Shown here: positions 6,919 to 14,729 of the stretch, in pieces
How the letters are laid out: each line of letters starts with the position of its first letter
Numbering within the stretch: position 1 is the stretch's first letter
Origin: Bin87 sp034420475
Lineage (GTDB): Bacteria > Chloroflexota > Dehalococcoidia > Lucifugimonadales > UBA3495
Assembly (NCBI GenBank): GCA_034420475.1
Contig: DAOULH010000102.1
Span: 60,918 to 124,917 of the forward strand
DNA: 64,000 nt
Direction: 5' to 3'
The notes under the pieces: generated by a model
The model's input: only the letters and a program-made list of their open reading frames with translations
What the model was told of the DNA's origin: nothing
Databases searched by the model: none
Position numbers and translations under genes: made by a program

Positions 6919-8427
6919 CTAGCGGCCGTACTCGTTGCCGACGCCGTTGCCGTAGCCGTTCCCATATCCATAGGGCTGGCGTTCTTCGGTGGTGGCCATG
7001 CGGCTGCGCTCCCGTTCGAGCCGGACCTGCTGGCCCCGCGACACGTATCCGTACTGGGATTCGGTCTCGTGGCCGTTGGACGGCGGCATGAAGTGACGGG
7101 AGCCGAAACCGGCGTACTCCAACGTACCGGCCAACTGCATCGGCGTGTTGTCCTCGCCCATGATGTCGCTGATGGTCGGAATGTTGTCGTTTTGCATCGG
7201 GAAGAACAGCGACACGTGCATGTGCCGGTCGTCCGGCGACTGCTGGAAGTTCGACGACGCGAAGGACCACATGAGGTTCGGGTAGGCCACGTCGAAGTCT
7301 TCGCGGTGCATCTGGTCCTGGACGTCCGCGGCGATTTCCGCCAACCCGGACGCTTCAATCGGCAGGGTGATGACCATGCGCATCACGGTGTCGCCTTCGG
7401 GGAACGGATGCTTTGCCAATTGCAGGTCCGTGCGCTTGGGATCCATGATGTCCCACATGGCGGACTTGATCGAGAAAGGCAACTGCTTGGCGTTGTCGTT
7501 GACGACCACGATCTCGCGGCCCCGGAACGGCCCGAACAGACGGGAACCGTTGCGGGTGTCGGCGATGTCAACCCGCCGGTTCAGCACGCGAACTCCAAAC
7601 CAGCCGTTGGAATAATCGCCGAAGCTGGTGACCGTTTCCGCCATCGAGCCGGCGTCAACCTGATACCTCATGCCGGCTTCCATTGAGGCGAGGGCGATGG
7701 CGAGCTTGTCGTCCAACCGCTCGAAGTTGGGGGACAGGCTGTTGTCGGTGATCAGCGCCGGGTGACGCTGCAATTCCTGGACGCCCTGGGTATTGCGGAC
7801 TACACGGGTGCCGATGGTTTCCTCGTATGCGCCCCACGTCTCGCGGCGCATATTCTCCTTGAGCACCGCTTCGCTGGGCACCAGGACGATGGGAAGGAAC
7901 GTGGCCTCGGGGAAACGCTCGCGCATCATGCCGTGCAGGACGCCGCCCAGCTTGGCGTGACCGCCGAAGCCGAGCCATTCCAGGATCAATTGCGGAGGGG
8001 AGCCCACCTCCTCGGACCGGCGCGCTACGGTGTCCACCATGCGCTCCATATCCCGGTGGATCAGGCCGTAGAAGTCCTTGTACGCATTAGGGTCGCGCAG
8101 GAAACCGTCAACTTTGGGAAGGAAGCCGGGAATTATGACCGGCAGTTGCCCGCCGCGGACGCGGCGCATGGCGCGGGTTTCGTTGTCAATGGAGTCGATG
8201 GTGCCCTGGTTGCAGTCATACATCATGAGGCTCTGCACGCGGTCCAGGACCCCGGCCTCACCCATGCGCCTGGCCCACCTCCAGCTGCGCTTGTAGCCGG
8301 CAGTGCCGACGGCTACGGATACAATCGGGGGCGGAGTGCCGTCGCGGGTAAGGTCGCTCTGGGAGCCCAGCCTATGGGGGGCATTGCGGCGAATGTGGAA
8401 AGTGCGATTTTGATTCTTCGGTGGCAT
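6919..8427 (-). CDS. divergent tubulin/FtsZ-superfamily-like protein, paralogue 1
   Basis: The 502-residue protein is a full-length paralogue of 8673-10046. I read a tubulin-like nucleotide domain as follows: strand and first loop IVSVAVGTAG (residues 35-44); LMMYDCNQ (67-74), where tubulins have the second strand with its conserved Asp; and GFGGHAKLGG (153-162), in the place of the tubulin signature GGGTGTG. The last is followed by a helix and the strand TFLPIVLVP. ALITDNSLS (224-232) lies where FtsZ has a conserved Asn/Asp loop. The C-terminus is disordered, with an 18-residue Gly/Tyr/Asn-rich tail (PYGYGNGYGNGVGNEYGR). Family assignment rests on motif order only. GTP binding and polymerisation are inference. 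A GGGGG run 10 bases upstream may be the ribosome site. Confidence 0.55.
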   Translation of the reverse strand: MPPKNQNRTFHIRRNAPHRLGSQSDLTRDGTPPPIVSVAVGTAGYKRSWRWARRMGEAGVLDRVQSLMMYDCNQGTIDSIDNETRAMRRVRGGQLPVIIPGFLPKVDGFLRDPNAYKDFYGLIHRDMERMVDTVARRSEEVGSPPQLILEWLGFGGHAKLGGVLHGMMRERFPEATFLPIVLVPSEAVLKENMRRETWGAYEETIGTRVVRNTQGVQELQRHPALITDNSLSPNFERLDDKLAIALASMEAGMRYQVDAGSMAETVTSFGDYSNGWFGVRVLNRRVDIADTRNGSRLFGPFRGREIVVVNDNAKQLPFSIKSAMWDIMDPKRTDLQLAKHPFPEGDTVMRMVITLPIEASGLAEIAADVQDQMHREDFDVAYPNLMWSFASSNFQQSPDDRHMHVSLFFPMQNDNIPTISDIMGEDNTPMQLAGTLEYAGFGSRHFMPPSNGHETESQYGYVSRGQQVRLERERSRMATTEERQPYGYGNGYGNGVGNEYGR

Positions 8428-8672
8428 AGTTATGTTTACCCCCTTTTTGACTTGGGAGGAACTGGCCCAGCAGTGGACAAAATAGATTCTAGCCTACACT
8501 AACTGCCGTTCACGTTGCCGCCGTGCGGCTTGTCACGATCCTCATGTCCTGATAAGTTACACCTGACCGCACAACTGTACACGTTGACAATAACACGTGC
8601 GACTATACCAGATGAAAACAAATACGTCAAACGGAATGCGTTGCGCACGATTCATAAAAAACGCTAGAATTG

Positions 8673-10046
8673 CTAGATATATCGGACATGCTGCTGCCCG
8701 TCGTCCTCGAATTCCGCAACGTCGTCCGCTGGCGGCAAAACCGGATTGGACGCCAGATCACGCATGTGGAAGTATGATCCGAAACCAGTCTCCGCCATTG
8801 CGGTGGTGGCATAGGGTAGCGTCGTTCCCTCGCCACGCAGTATCTCGGTGACGCTCGGTAATTCGCCGTTCACGGGGTAGAGCCTGGTTACGTGCATATA
8901 CGGCTCGGGTTCGATGCCGTCGGTGAAGCGCGCGGTATTAAACGCGATGTCCAAGTTGGTGAACCGGTCGAATATGCTGGTGTGGTCCAGCGCTTCCGCC
9001 GCCTGGGACGCCACGTGTTCCAGCTCGTCGCCGTGCAAAGGCAGTGAAACGACGATCTCCTGCGGGGCGTTGGGTGGTTGGTTGATCCCCTCCGCAAGCT
9101 GGGCGGCCGGGTCCAGGGTGGACCAAATCGCATTCCCCAGAAGTAAGGACAGATCATCGTTCGGTCCTACGGCCGCGTACTGACGCCACCAGGGCGGGAA
9201 GTTCAACCACTCGAACTTCTTCGTGACCGGCATCTTGCGCTTTACGGCGGCCATGCCAAGCCATCCACCCGAGGCGGGCATCAGACGCCCCAGGGTTACC
9301 CCCAGTTGGCTGATGGAAGGATCGTCTTCGTCTCCAAATTCGGCCACTTCAAACCCGGCGAGTCCGGTGGCCAGTCGGGAGTCGTCTTCACGGGCGTTGA
9401 CATCCGACTGGGTGGTTACCAGGCAGCTGGAGCCGGACAGCAGGCTCTCGTATTGTTCCCAGATGTATCGCCTGGTCCACTCCTCGGAAACGTGGTCCTT
9501 GGGCAGCATCATGATCGGCAGGATCGTTGAGCTGGGGAATGCGTTCTGCATCTTTTGATGCAGGAGACCGCCGAGAACTGCATGCCCGGAAAACCCCATG
9601 AACTCGATGATGGTCTCGGGCACACGACCACAGCGCTCCGAGTGGAGCATCACCTGGCTGACGATATTGTCCATGTCCCGTTCCAGCGGCCCACGAAAGT
9701 CGCGAAATCGAGTTGGGTCACGCATGAAGCCGTTGGGCACGGGAATGTAGTTGGGAAACAGAACCTGTGTCCCGGCGCCGGTGCGCGCTGTGCCGAAAGA
9801 CTTTTGCAGCGTCTTTTGCACGTTGGCTACCGTGACCTCGTTGCAATCGTAGTAAACCGAGGTCTGGATGCGGCCGGCGGCGGAAAGCTCGGACATCCGC
9901 TCGGAAAACAGTATGGCGCGGCGCACGCCGGCAGTGCCGGCGCCGACGACAACCAGCGTCGGCGGGATGCTCTCGACAGCGCCGCGCTTGGCGGTGTGGA
10001 GAAGGCGATGGTTGCGACTGCGCGCTCGGACGTAAGTTGACGGCAT
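8673..10046 (-). CDS. divergent tubulin/FtsZ-superfamily-like protein, paralogue 2
   Basis: The 457-residue protein has the clearer N-terminus of the pair. LVVVGAGTAGVRRAILF (residues 31-47) resembles the first strand, glycine loop and helix of FtsZ/TubZ. VYYDCNEVTV (64-73) matches the strand with the conserved Asp. GFSGHAVLGG (151-160) replaces GGGTGTG. Between them, the block GFMRDPTRF...DFRGPLERDM is shared with paralogue 1 (GFLRDPNAY...DFYGLIHRDM). The two genes are in the same direction, 245 bases apart, with no gene between. The upstream paralogue lacks the Gly/Tyr tail and ends in an acidic segment. No Shine-Dalgarno is evident before the ATG at 10046. Alternative readings are a generic Rossmann-like nucleotide protein or an unknown filament protein. 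Confidence 0.55.
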   Translation of the reverse strand: MPSTYVRARSRNHRLLHTAKRGAVESIPPTLVVVGAGTAGVRRAILFSERMSELSAAGRIQTSVYYDCNEVTVANVQKTLQKSFGTARTGAGTQVLFPNYIPVPNGFMRDPTRFRDFRGPLERDMDNIVSQVMLHSERCGRVPETIIEFMGFSGHAVLGGLLHQKMQNAFPSSTILPIMMLPKDHVSEEWTRRYIWEQYESLLSGSSCLVTTQSDVNAREDDSRLATGLAGFEVAEFGDEDDPSISQLGVTLGRLMPASGGWLGMAAVKRKMPVTKKFEWLNFPPWWRQYAAVGPNDDLSLLLGNAIWSTLDPAAQLAEGINQPPNAPQEIVVSLPLHGDELEHVASQAAEALDHTSIFDRFTNLDIAFNTARFTDGIEPEPYMHVTRLYPVNGELPSVTEILRGEGTTLPYATTAMAETGFGSYFHMRDLASNPVLPPADDVAEFEDDGQQHVRYI

Positions 10047-10173
10047 GACGACAGGAAAACCGAAATGACTGGCCGACGGCAGACCAGCTAATTGACTGCC
10101 GTCGGCTCCATTTTAACGCGGATGCTTTCGCAACGCCAAGCCGAGGCGATACCGGCTTGGCGAGGTTTCCGAG

Positions 10174-10974
10174 TCATGTTCCGGGCTTGAGGAACGCCAG
10201 CACCGCGTCGACGAACCCCTCCGGGTCTTCGATTTGCGGTATATGCCCGACGCCCGGCATGATGTGCTTGCGGGCGCGGACGATGTTGTTGTGCAGCAGT
10301 TCCTCGCCGTCGCGCAGCCGGTCCACTTCGCCGTACAGCACGAGGGTTTCGCGGGCGTTGACCCGGGGCAGCCGGTTCATGATGTCGTACCAGGCCAGCG
10401 ACTCGTGCAGCTTCTTGACCCAGGCCCCGGCCTGAGCCCTGGTGCCGTTGTTGGCATCGACCCATTCCTGCCGGGGCTCGGCGAAGGTCGTGGACTCCTT
10501 GGCCTGTTCCATGGTCCGGGGCACGGGCATCCCGTCGGCGTCGTAGCCGGCGGACGCCTCAGCGATACGCTCCGGCGCCGTTCGGGCGTCCCACACCGGG
10601 GAGCCGACCAGGACGAGCTTGTCCAGCCGGTCCGGGAACGAAGCGGCCATCTCAGTCGCCAGAACCGCGCCGACCGAATTGCCCACGTAGTGGCCGCGGT
10701 GGATGTTGAGTATCTGGCAGGCATCGTCCAGCGCCTGGGCGTAGTCCGGGATGTTGAAATGGCGGGTGGGTTTGTCGGATTCGCCGTGCCCGAGCATGTC
10801 GAAGGCGTAGCAGGTGTAGTGTTGGCTGAAGGCATCTATCACTGAGCTCCAGGCCCAGGTGGACGTGCCCAGGGGATGCAGCATCACCAGCGGATAGCCG
10901 GCGCCTTGTTTGACAAAGTGCATGTTGCCTTCGCGGGTGGGGACGGTGTCGGTAAGGTCGCGCCGCACGAACAT
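10174..10974 (-). CDS. alpha/beta fold hydrolase
   Basis: The 266-residue protein is a typical soluble alpha/beta hydrolase. HPLGTSTWAWSSV supplies the HG-like oxyanion region, FDMLGHGESDKP the second block, and YVGNSVGAVLA the nucleophile elbow with S100. LYGEVDRL carries the acid and GVGHIPQIEDPE the catalytic histidine. A cap region of about 70 residues precedes the acid. AGGAGG 8 bases upstream fixes the ATG at 10974. Likely activities are ester, lactone or C-C bond hydrolysis in small-molecule catabolism; the substrate cannot be read. It shares orientation with the tubulin-like genes but is separated from them by 127 bases and need not be cotranscribed. Confidence 0.85.
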   Translation of the reverse strand: MFVRRDLTDTVPTREGNMHFVKQGAGYPLVMLHPLGTSTWAWSSVIDAFSQHYTCYAFDMLGHGESDKPTRHFNIPDYAQALDDACQILNIHRGHYVGNSVGAVLATEMAASFPDRLDKLVLVGSPVWDARTAPERIAEASAGYDADGMPVPRTMEQAKESTTFAEPRQEWVDANNGTRAQAGAWVKKLHESLAWYDIMNRLPRVNARETLVLYGEVDRLRDGEELLHNNIVRARKHIMPGVGHIPQIEDPEGFVDAVLAFLKPGT

Positions 10975-11151
10975 GATCGTGGCCTCCTGAGAGTCTGTGG
11001 CCGAAATGAACTGGAAGTTGCGCCCTGGAACTTGCTCCAGGGTGGCCGGACGGTTGCCGCAATGCTAGCGACGGCCCCGGTCAAAGTCAATCGGGCGAGG
11101 AACCGCGGATAGGTCGGCGTTGCAGCGGAACCGGGTTGGTTTTCGGGACCG

Positions 11152-11178
11152 CAAAAAGCCGGGGCTGATGACCCCGGC
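11152..11178 (-). terminator. intrinsic terminator for the 49-residue membrane protein gene
   Basis: On the minus strand, GCCGGGG (stem 11172-11178 / 11158-11164, 7-base loop) is followed by TTTTTGC. It lies 37 bases after the stop of the small gene at 11215. Confidence 0.75.
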
Positions 11179-11214
11179 CCGTTTGCCTGGTAATTGTGCG
11201 ACGGTCTGCGGCGA

Positions 11215-11364
11215 CTAGTCGGCTGCCTGCGGGGCGAAGTCTTCGCTGACCATGGGGGTCGCAGTCTGAGCGCTCTTCTCGTGCCGGCGCAGGATGAAGC
11301 GGGGCACGATGACCCAAAGGGCGAAAAGTCCTACAAAAGCGGCTCCGGCGGCGATGGCGATCAT
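11215..11364 (-). CDS. 49-residue single-pass membrane protein
   Basis: This short frame encodes 49 residues. After the start, IAIAAGAAFVGLFALWVIVP forms one transmembrane helix or uncleaved signal anchor. It is followed by the basic stretch RFILRRHEK and an acidic, Ala/Pro-rich tail ending VSEDFAPQAAD. TTGGAGA lies about 8 bases before the ATG at 11364, and an intrinsic terminator follows, so it has a ribosome site, an anchor-like sequence and its own transcript end. Positive charges after the helix predict a cytoplasmic C-terminus. No family is recognised. It may be a small regulator or subunit of a membrane complex. Confidence 0.6.
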   Translation of the reverse strand: MIAIAAGAAFVGLFALWVIVPRFILRRHEKSAQTATPMVSEDFAPQAAD

Positions 11365-11508
11365 TTTGTCTGTCTCCAAGATTGGGTTGAGGGGCGCTGC
11401 CCGTTTCGTTGGACACAGTATCGCGGTCGGTTGTTACGCGAATTTTGCGCTAATGTAACGACTGTGTTACCGATTGGCGCGGTTGTCGGGGACCTCCGGC
11501 AGCTTTGC

Positions 11509-12525
11509 TCAATCCTGGGGGGCGGTCACGCCCAGCCACCAGTGTTTGCCCTTGCCGCGGCGCTTGCGCTGGTATCCGCGCGCCCTGAGCTCGAGGCCGA
11601 ACTTGCGCTGACTGTGGGCCAGGTAACCCTGATCCAGACACCAACGAGCGTATGACGTATAGAGATCACCCGCCAGCGACATCGCTTCGGCGCCCGTCGA
11701 GCACACATCGGCGACGAAATCGTCTATCGGGCCGCACTCGCTGGCTTGCGACGCGACGGTTATCGCCGGTTCCGGCGGTTCATCCGGAGCGATCCAGCCG
11801 GATCCTGGATCCGGCCCGGACGCGGCCGGCCCAGTCGAGCGAAGACGGCCCGACCCGCTGCCGTATCCGGGGACAATTGGGTCCGCAGCGTGCGAACCTG
11901 CCGGGTCCACTTTCCGGAGAGACGTGTAATCGCCTTTGGCGATGCTGGCAGCGTCCGCAACCGCCATGCCGTCCACGCAATAGGATGCGAACAGGACCAG
12001 GTCAAGATAGACCGGCAGCCCGCCAAGGTGTTCCCATCGCATCTCCCGACCATTCCAGGTGGAAGCGTCCAGGGTGAGGTCCATCGCCGGGCATTCGAAG
12101 CGTTGGCGGTATTCTGTCGGCACGACCCAGGTCGGGTTCAGCAGTTCCCGGTCGAGGCTGTGCCCGATGACAAAACAGACTGCCCGGACCGCTTTCATGC
12201 TGGGGTCGGTTTCCTGCAACGGCTCTTCTGCGGAGACTCCGTCCAGTTCGCGTTGGGTCTGGAGGGCGCACAGGGCAAAGGCGGCGCGGACCTGGTTGCC
12301 GGCGCACCGGAGCAGGCCGCGCTGGTCGGACATCTCCAACGGGACGCTGGCGTCCACCGGCTGGCCGTCCGGGGGGTAGACTTCGGCGCTGGCCGGCACG
12401 AACGCCGGCGTGATCAGCCCCCGGTGCGAAGCCGCGTAAAACGCCATGGCGACGCACAGATTCTCCCGGGCCAGCCGTATTCGCTGGCCGGGAGACAGGG
12501 CGGATGTTGACCGAGCGTTGGTCAA
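11509..12525 (-). CDS. orphan protein with primase-type C-terminal winged-helix domain
   Basis: The last 65 or so residues, with LYTSYARWCLDQGYLAHSQ then FGLELRARGYQRKRR and KHWWLGV, match the C-terminal DNA-binding domain found after D5/P4-type phage and plasmid primase-helicases. No helicase Walker motif is present in the 338 residues. The N-terminal part (about 200 residues) is unrecognised, contains several Cys and Trp residues, and is joined by a Gly/Ser/Pro-rich linker. The start is uncertain: TTG at 12525 has no clear ribosome site, and ATG at 12447 is an alternative. It stands alone between a small membrane protein and an alcohol dehydrogenase. It could be a relic of an integrated element that kept a DNA-binding role. 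Confidence 0.55.
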   Translation of the reverse strand: MTNARSTSALSPGQRIRLARENLCVAMAFYAASHRGLITPAFVPASAEVYPPDGQPVDASVPLEMSDQRGLLRCAGNQVRAAFALCALQTQRELDGVSAEEPLQETDPSMKAVRAVCFVIGHSLDRELLNPTWVVPTEYRQRFECPAMDLTLDASTWNGREMRWEHLGGLPVYLDLVLFASYCVDGMAVADAASIAKGDYTSLRKVDPAGSHAADPIVPGYGSGSGRLRSTGPAASGPDPGSGWIAPDEPPEPAITVASQASECGPIDDFVADVCSTGAEAMSLAGDLYTSYARWCLDQGYLAHSQRKFGLELRARGYQRKRRGKGKHWWLGVTAPQD

Positions 12526-12540
12526 TGGGTCAATTGCGTA

Positions 12541-12564
12541 AGGGGCGGATATTCATCCGCCCCT
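12541..12564. terminator. GGGGCGG-type hairpin
   Basis: Perfect 10-bp inverted repeat AGGGGCGGAT / ATCCGCCCCT with a 4-base loop, between the alcohol dehydrogenase stop (12599, minus strand) and the upstream end of the next minus-strand gene. There is no T tract, so termination is likely but not certain. Confidence 0.4.
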
Positions 12565-12598
12565 GAACGCCGGGCGAGTTGCCCAAGACAGGTTTCGC

Positions 12599-13570
12599 CT
12601 ACGAGTTGATGTCCATGACCACCTTGATGATGCCATCCTCGCGCTGCTCATACATGTCGTAGGCGTTCTGGATGTCCGAAAAGCCGACGCGATGAGTGAT
12701 CAATTCGGCCGGGTCCGCCCATCCCCGGGCGCGGAGGTCCACCATATCCTGGATCTGGCTGATGGGGTCGCCGCTGCGGGCGCCGGTGGTCGGGATGATG
12801 CGCGGCTGCTTGTCCATCCACAGGTTGTGCTCGATGGGCACCATGTGGTCGGTCTGGATGCCGAAGATGATGACCTGTCCGAACTGGCGCACGTGACGGA
12901 AGCACTCGTTCAGCGGTTCCGGGTAACCCGCGGCTTCAACGCACACGTCCGGGCCGCGGCCCTTGGTGATCTCCATGACGGCTTCCGCCACGTCCTGCTT
13001 GTCGGGATTGATGCGGTGGGTGGAACCCATCTGCTTGGATTTTTCGAGACGGTAGTCCAGCGGATCGACGACGATGACGTGGCGGGCGCCCATCCGGGAC
13101 AGGATCATGGTGAAGCTGAGGCCGATACTGCCCTGGCCAAAGATCAGGATGCTCTGCTGCAGTGGGCTGCCCAGCTGCCGGCAGGAATACAGCACCGTGC
13201 CCGGCGGCTGGCACATGACCCATTCGTCCAGACCGCCTTCGTTGGGGAGCAGGGCGAGCCGCCCCGGTTCTGACAGGATGTACTCGCAGAGCCCGCCGGT
13301 GCCGGGATAGGGTATCGCGATTACCCGCTGGCCTTCCTGGAACTCATCGGTCTTGCTTTCAACTATGACGCCGGCGAGTTCGTGAGCGCCCTTGCACGGC
13401 GCCATGGGATACTCGGACTCGTCGAGCACCGGGCCGTAGGTGTGACGGATATCCGAGCCACAGACGCTGACGCTTTCCATCTTGACCAGGACCTGGCCGT
13501 CGGCGGGAGCGGGGGTTTCGACATCGGTGAACTCCCACCGCTTGGGGGCTACCAGTTGGGCTGCTTTCAT
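12599..13570 (-). CDS. medium-chain (zinc-type) alcohol dehydrogenase family protein
   Basis: The 323-residue protein starts at ATG 13570 with AAGGAG about 10 bases upstream; a longer frame to 13630 has no ribosome site. SVCGSD carries the catalytic zinc cysteine, and GAHELAG the zinc histidine and glutamate region. ILIFGQGSIGLSFTMIL is the Rossmann GxGxxG for NAD(P). The four-cysteine structural-zinc lobe usual between residues 90 and 115 is absent, so it belongs to a shorter MDR subgroup. Its substrate is unknown. Related enzymes oxidise secondary alcohols, polyols or threonine-like compounds. It is transcribed alone on the minus strand. Confidence 0.82.
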   Translation of the reverse strand: MKAAQLVAPKRWEFTDVETPAPADGQVLVKMESVSVCGSDIRHTYGPVLDESEYPMAPCKGAHELAGVIVESKTDEFQEGQRVIAIPYPGTGGLCEYILSEPGRLALLPNEGGLDEWVMCQPPGTVLYSCRQLGSPLQQSILIFGQGSIGLSFTMILSRMGARHVIVVDPLDYRLEKSKQMGSTHRINPDKQDVAEAVMEITKGRGPDVCVEAAGYPEPLNECFRHVRQFGQVIIFGIQTDHMVPIEHNLWMDKQPRIIPTTGARSGDPISQIQDMVDLRARGWADPAELITHRVGFSDIQNAYDMYEQREDGIIKVVMDINS

Positions 13571-13763
13571 TTGGGGTTGCTCCTTATAAAGTAAGGCGAA
13601 AGGTCGCGCGACGAACGCGCTACCCGCCAATCATAGTACGCGGATATGAAGGTTGACAACCGACATGGATGCCGGTAAGCTGATACATGACCCCCCCACC
13701 CCTCTTCGTCGGGTGGGCAGCGAACCGCCCGCGAATGGGCGGTTACGCATTTAAGGATTTTCC

Positions 13764-13886
13764 ATGCCGGAAGCGGTTGCATACATTGACGGCTGGAATT
13801 TTTACTACGGAGCCGTCAGGAACCGACCGAGATTGAAATGGCTTACCCCGCGAGAAACGCTATACGGGCAATTCGGAGCCTACTAA
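13764..13886 (+). pseudogene. 5' fragment of a NYN-domain (LabA/PIN-like) ribonuclease gene
   Basis: Forty codons starting at ATG 13764 read AVAYIDGWNFYYGAVRN, then LKWLTPRETL, which is the N-terminal strand and helix of NYN-domain proteins, including the first catalytic Asp (D9). The frame then meets TAA at 13884-13886. Complete NYN proteins have at least 140 more residues with further acidic residues. The break coincides with the 3' end of the convergent VapC-like gene (stop at 13883), so the toxin-antitoxin pair or a deletion next to it probably removed the rest. I found no continuation on the far side of the pair. Confidence 0.6.
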
Positions 13887-14287
13887 CTTAGAAACGGATT
13901 GAGCAACTCCACATCGAATTGTTCGAAATCGCGCACGTTCCTGGTGGCAACTATGAGTTCATTTACGATAGCCGTGGCTGCGATCATGGCATCCGTCGCC
14001 AGCGTGTTAGACCGACGGTGTTGCAGACGGGCCCATTCCCGGAAAATAGGCCCGTCCATCGGCAAAATGTTGTAAGAATCCATCAGTTCGACGAGCCAGG
14101 TTTCGATTTCGATGGCTTTCTCCGAATCCTGCTCACGAGTTATCTCTATGCCGGCCTGTATTTCTCCGATGGTCACCGCTGACAGAAACAGTTGATCGTG
14201 TGGAATACGCTCAATCCACCTCAAAACTGCCCGGTCGGGACGGCTGCGGCGAAGCTCCGAGACGACATTCGTGTCGAGCAAGTGCAT
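13883..14287 (-). CDS. vapC: VapC/FitB-type PIN-domain ribonuclease toxin
   Basis: The 134-residue protein begins MHLLDTNVVSELRR, the first PIN motif with the catalytic Asp5. It continues with VTIGEIQAGIE (second acidic residue), DAMIAATA (third motif) and VATRNVRDFEQF (fourth). This order and the SELRR ending of the first motif are typical of FitB-like VapC toxins, Mg-dependent RNases acting on tRNA, rRNA or mRNA. The antitoxin gene lies just upstream with a 4-base gap. The 3' end overlaps a truncated NYN gene on the other strand. All acidic residues appear intact, so the toxin is probably functional. Confidence 0.85.
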   Translation of the reverse strand: MHLLDTNVVSELRRSRPDRAVLRWIERIPHDQLFLSAVTIGEIQAGIEITREQDSEKAIEIETWLVELMDSYNILPMDGPIFREWARLQHRRSNTLATDAMIAATAIVNELIVATRNVRDFEQFDVELLNPFLS

Positions 14288-14291
14288 CAGG

Positions 14292-14552
14292 CTAATCCAG
14301 CGCGGGCCGCTCTCGGAACAACATCTCCGAGCGGGGAGGCGTCAGATTTTCGGTTCGGGCTTCCGGCGCAAGCAGCAGTTCTTTGATATTGCGCTTGGTT
14401 CGTTTTTCCATGCTGCGCCACTGGGCAATGGGGACGAGCACGGCAGTTTCCACTCCACACCTGGTGACTATTTGTGGGCCGTCGCGTTCCGCCGCCGCCA
14501 TAAACTCGTTGAATCTCGCTTTCGCTTCTTCAACTTGCCATACTTCGCTCAT
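14292..14552 (-). CDS. vapB: Phd/YefM-family antitoxin
   Basis: The 86-residue protein is read from ATG 14552, which has AGGAGG 5 bases upstream; a longer frame to 14654 has none. WQVEEAKARFNEFMAAAERDGPQIVTRCGVETAVLVPIAQW is a textbook Phd/YefM N-terminal DNA-binding fold, here cited by its blocks VEEAKARF, PQIVTRCG and AVLVPIAQW. The charged C-terminal tail would wrap the PIN toxin encoded downstream. Phd-type antitoxins repress their own operon, so regulation from the region above 14552 is expected. Confidence 0.82.
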   Translation of the reverse strand: MSEVWQVEEAKARFNEFMAAAERDGPQIVTRCGVETAVLVPIAQWRSMEKRTKRNIKELLLAPEARTENLTPPRSEMLFRERPALD

Positions 14553-14677
14553 GTCGCCTCCTGTGCAACCTTCCGGTAGGAACGCCGCTCCGCTCAGTGA
14601 TTTTCGAAGTCGTTGAAGCCGCCTTGCTCCTGTGTCGTTCCGAAATCCAATCAAAAATCCATAGACATTTGCGCAAT

Positions 14678-14705
14678 GTAGGGGCGAATAATCATTCGCC
14701 CCTAC
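14678..14705. terminator. perfect 12-bp hairpin downstream of the hydantoinase gene
   Basis: GTAGGGGCGAAT (14678-14689) pairs perfectly with ATTCGCCCCTAC (14694-14705) around a 4-base loop. It lies 25 bases after the hydantoinase stop on the minus strand and upstream of the antitoxin gene. There is no T run. This palindrome resembles short dispersed repeats known from several phyla. Confidence 0.5.
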
Positions 14706-14729
14706 GCCGTTGTGGTTGTATCGGCCAAG

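Noticed and set aside
8428..8672. TTGACA at 8584-8589 as a promoter between the tubulin-like genes
   Set aside because: It points away from both minus-strand genes and has only 14 bases to the next TATACC; no + strand gene follows.
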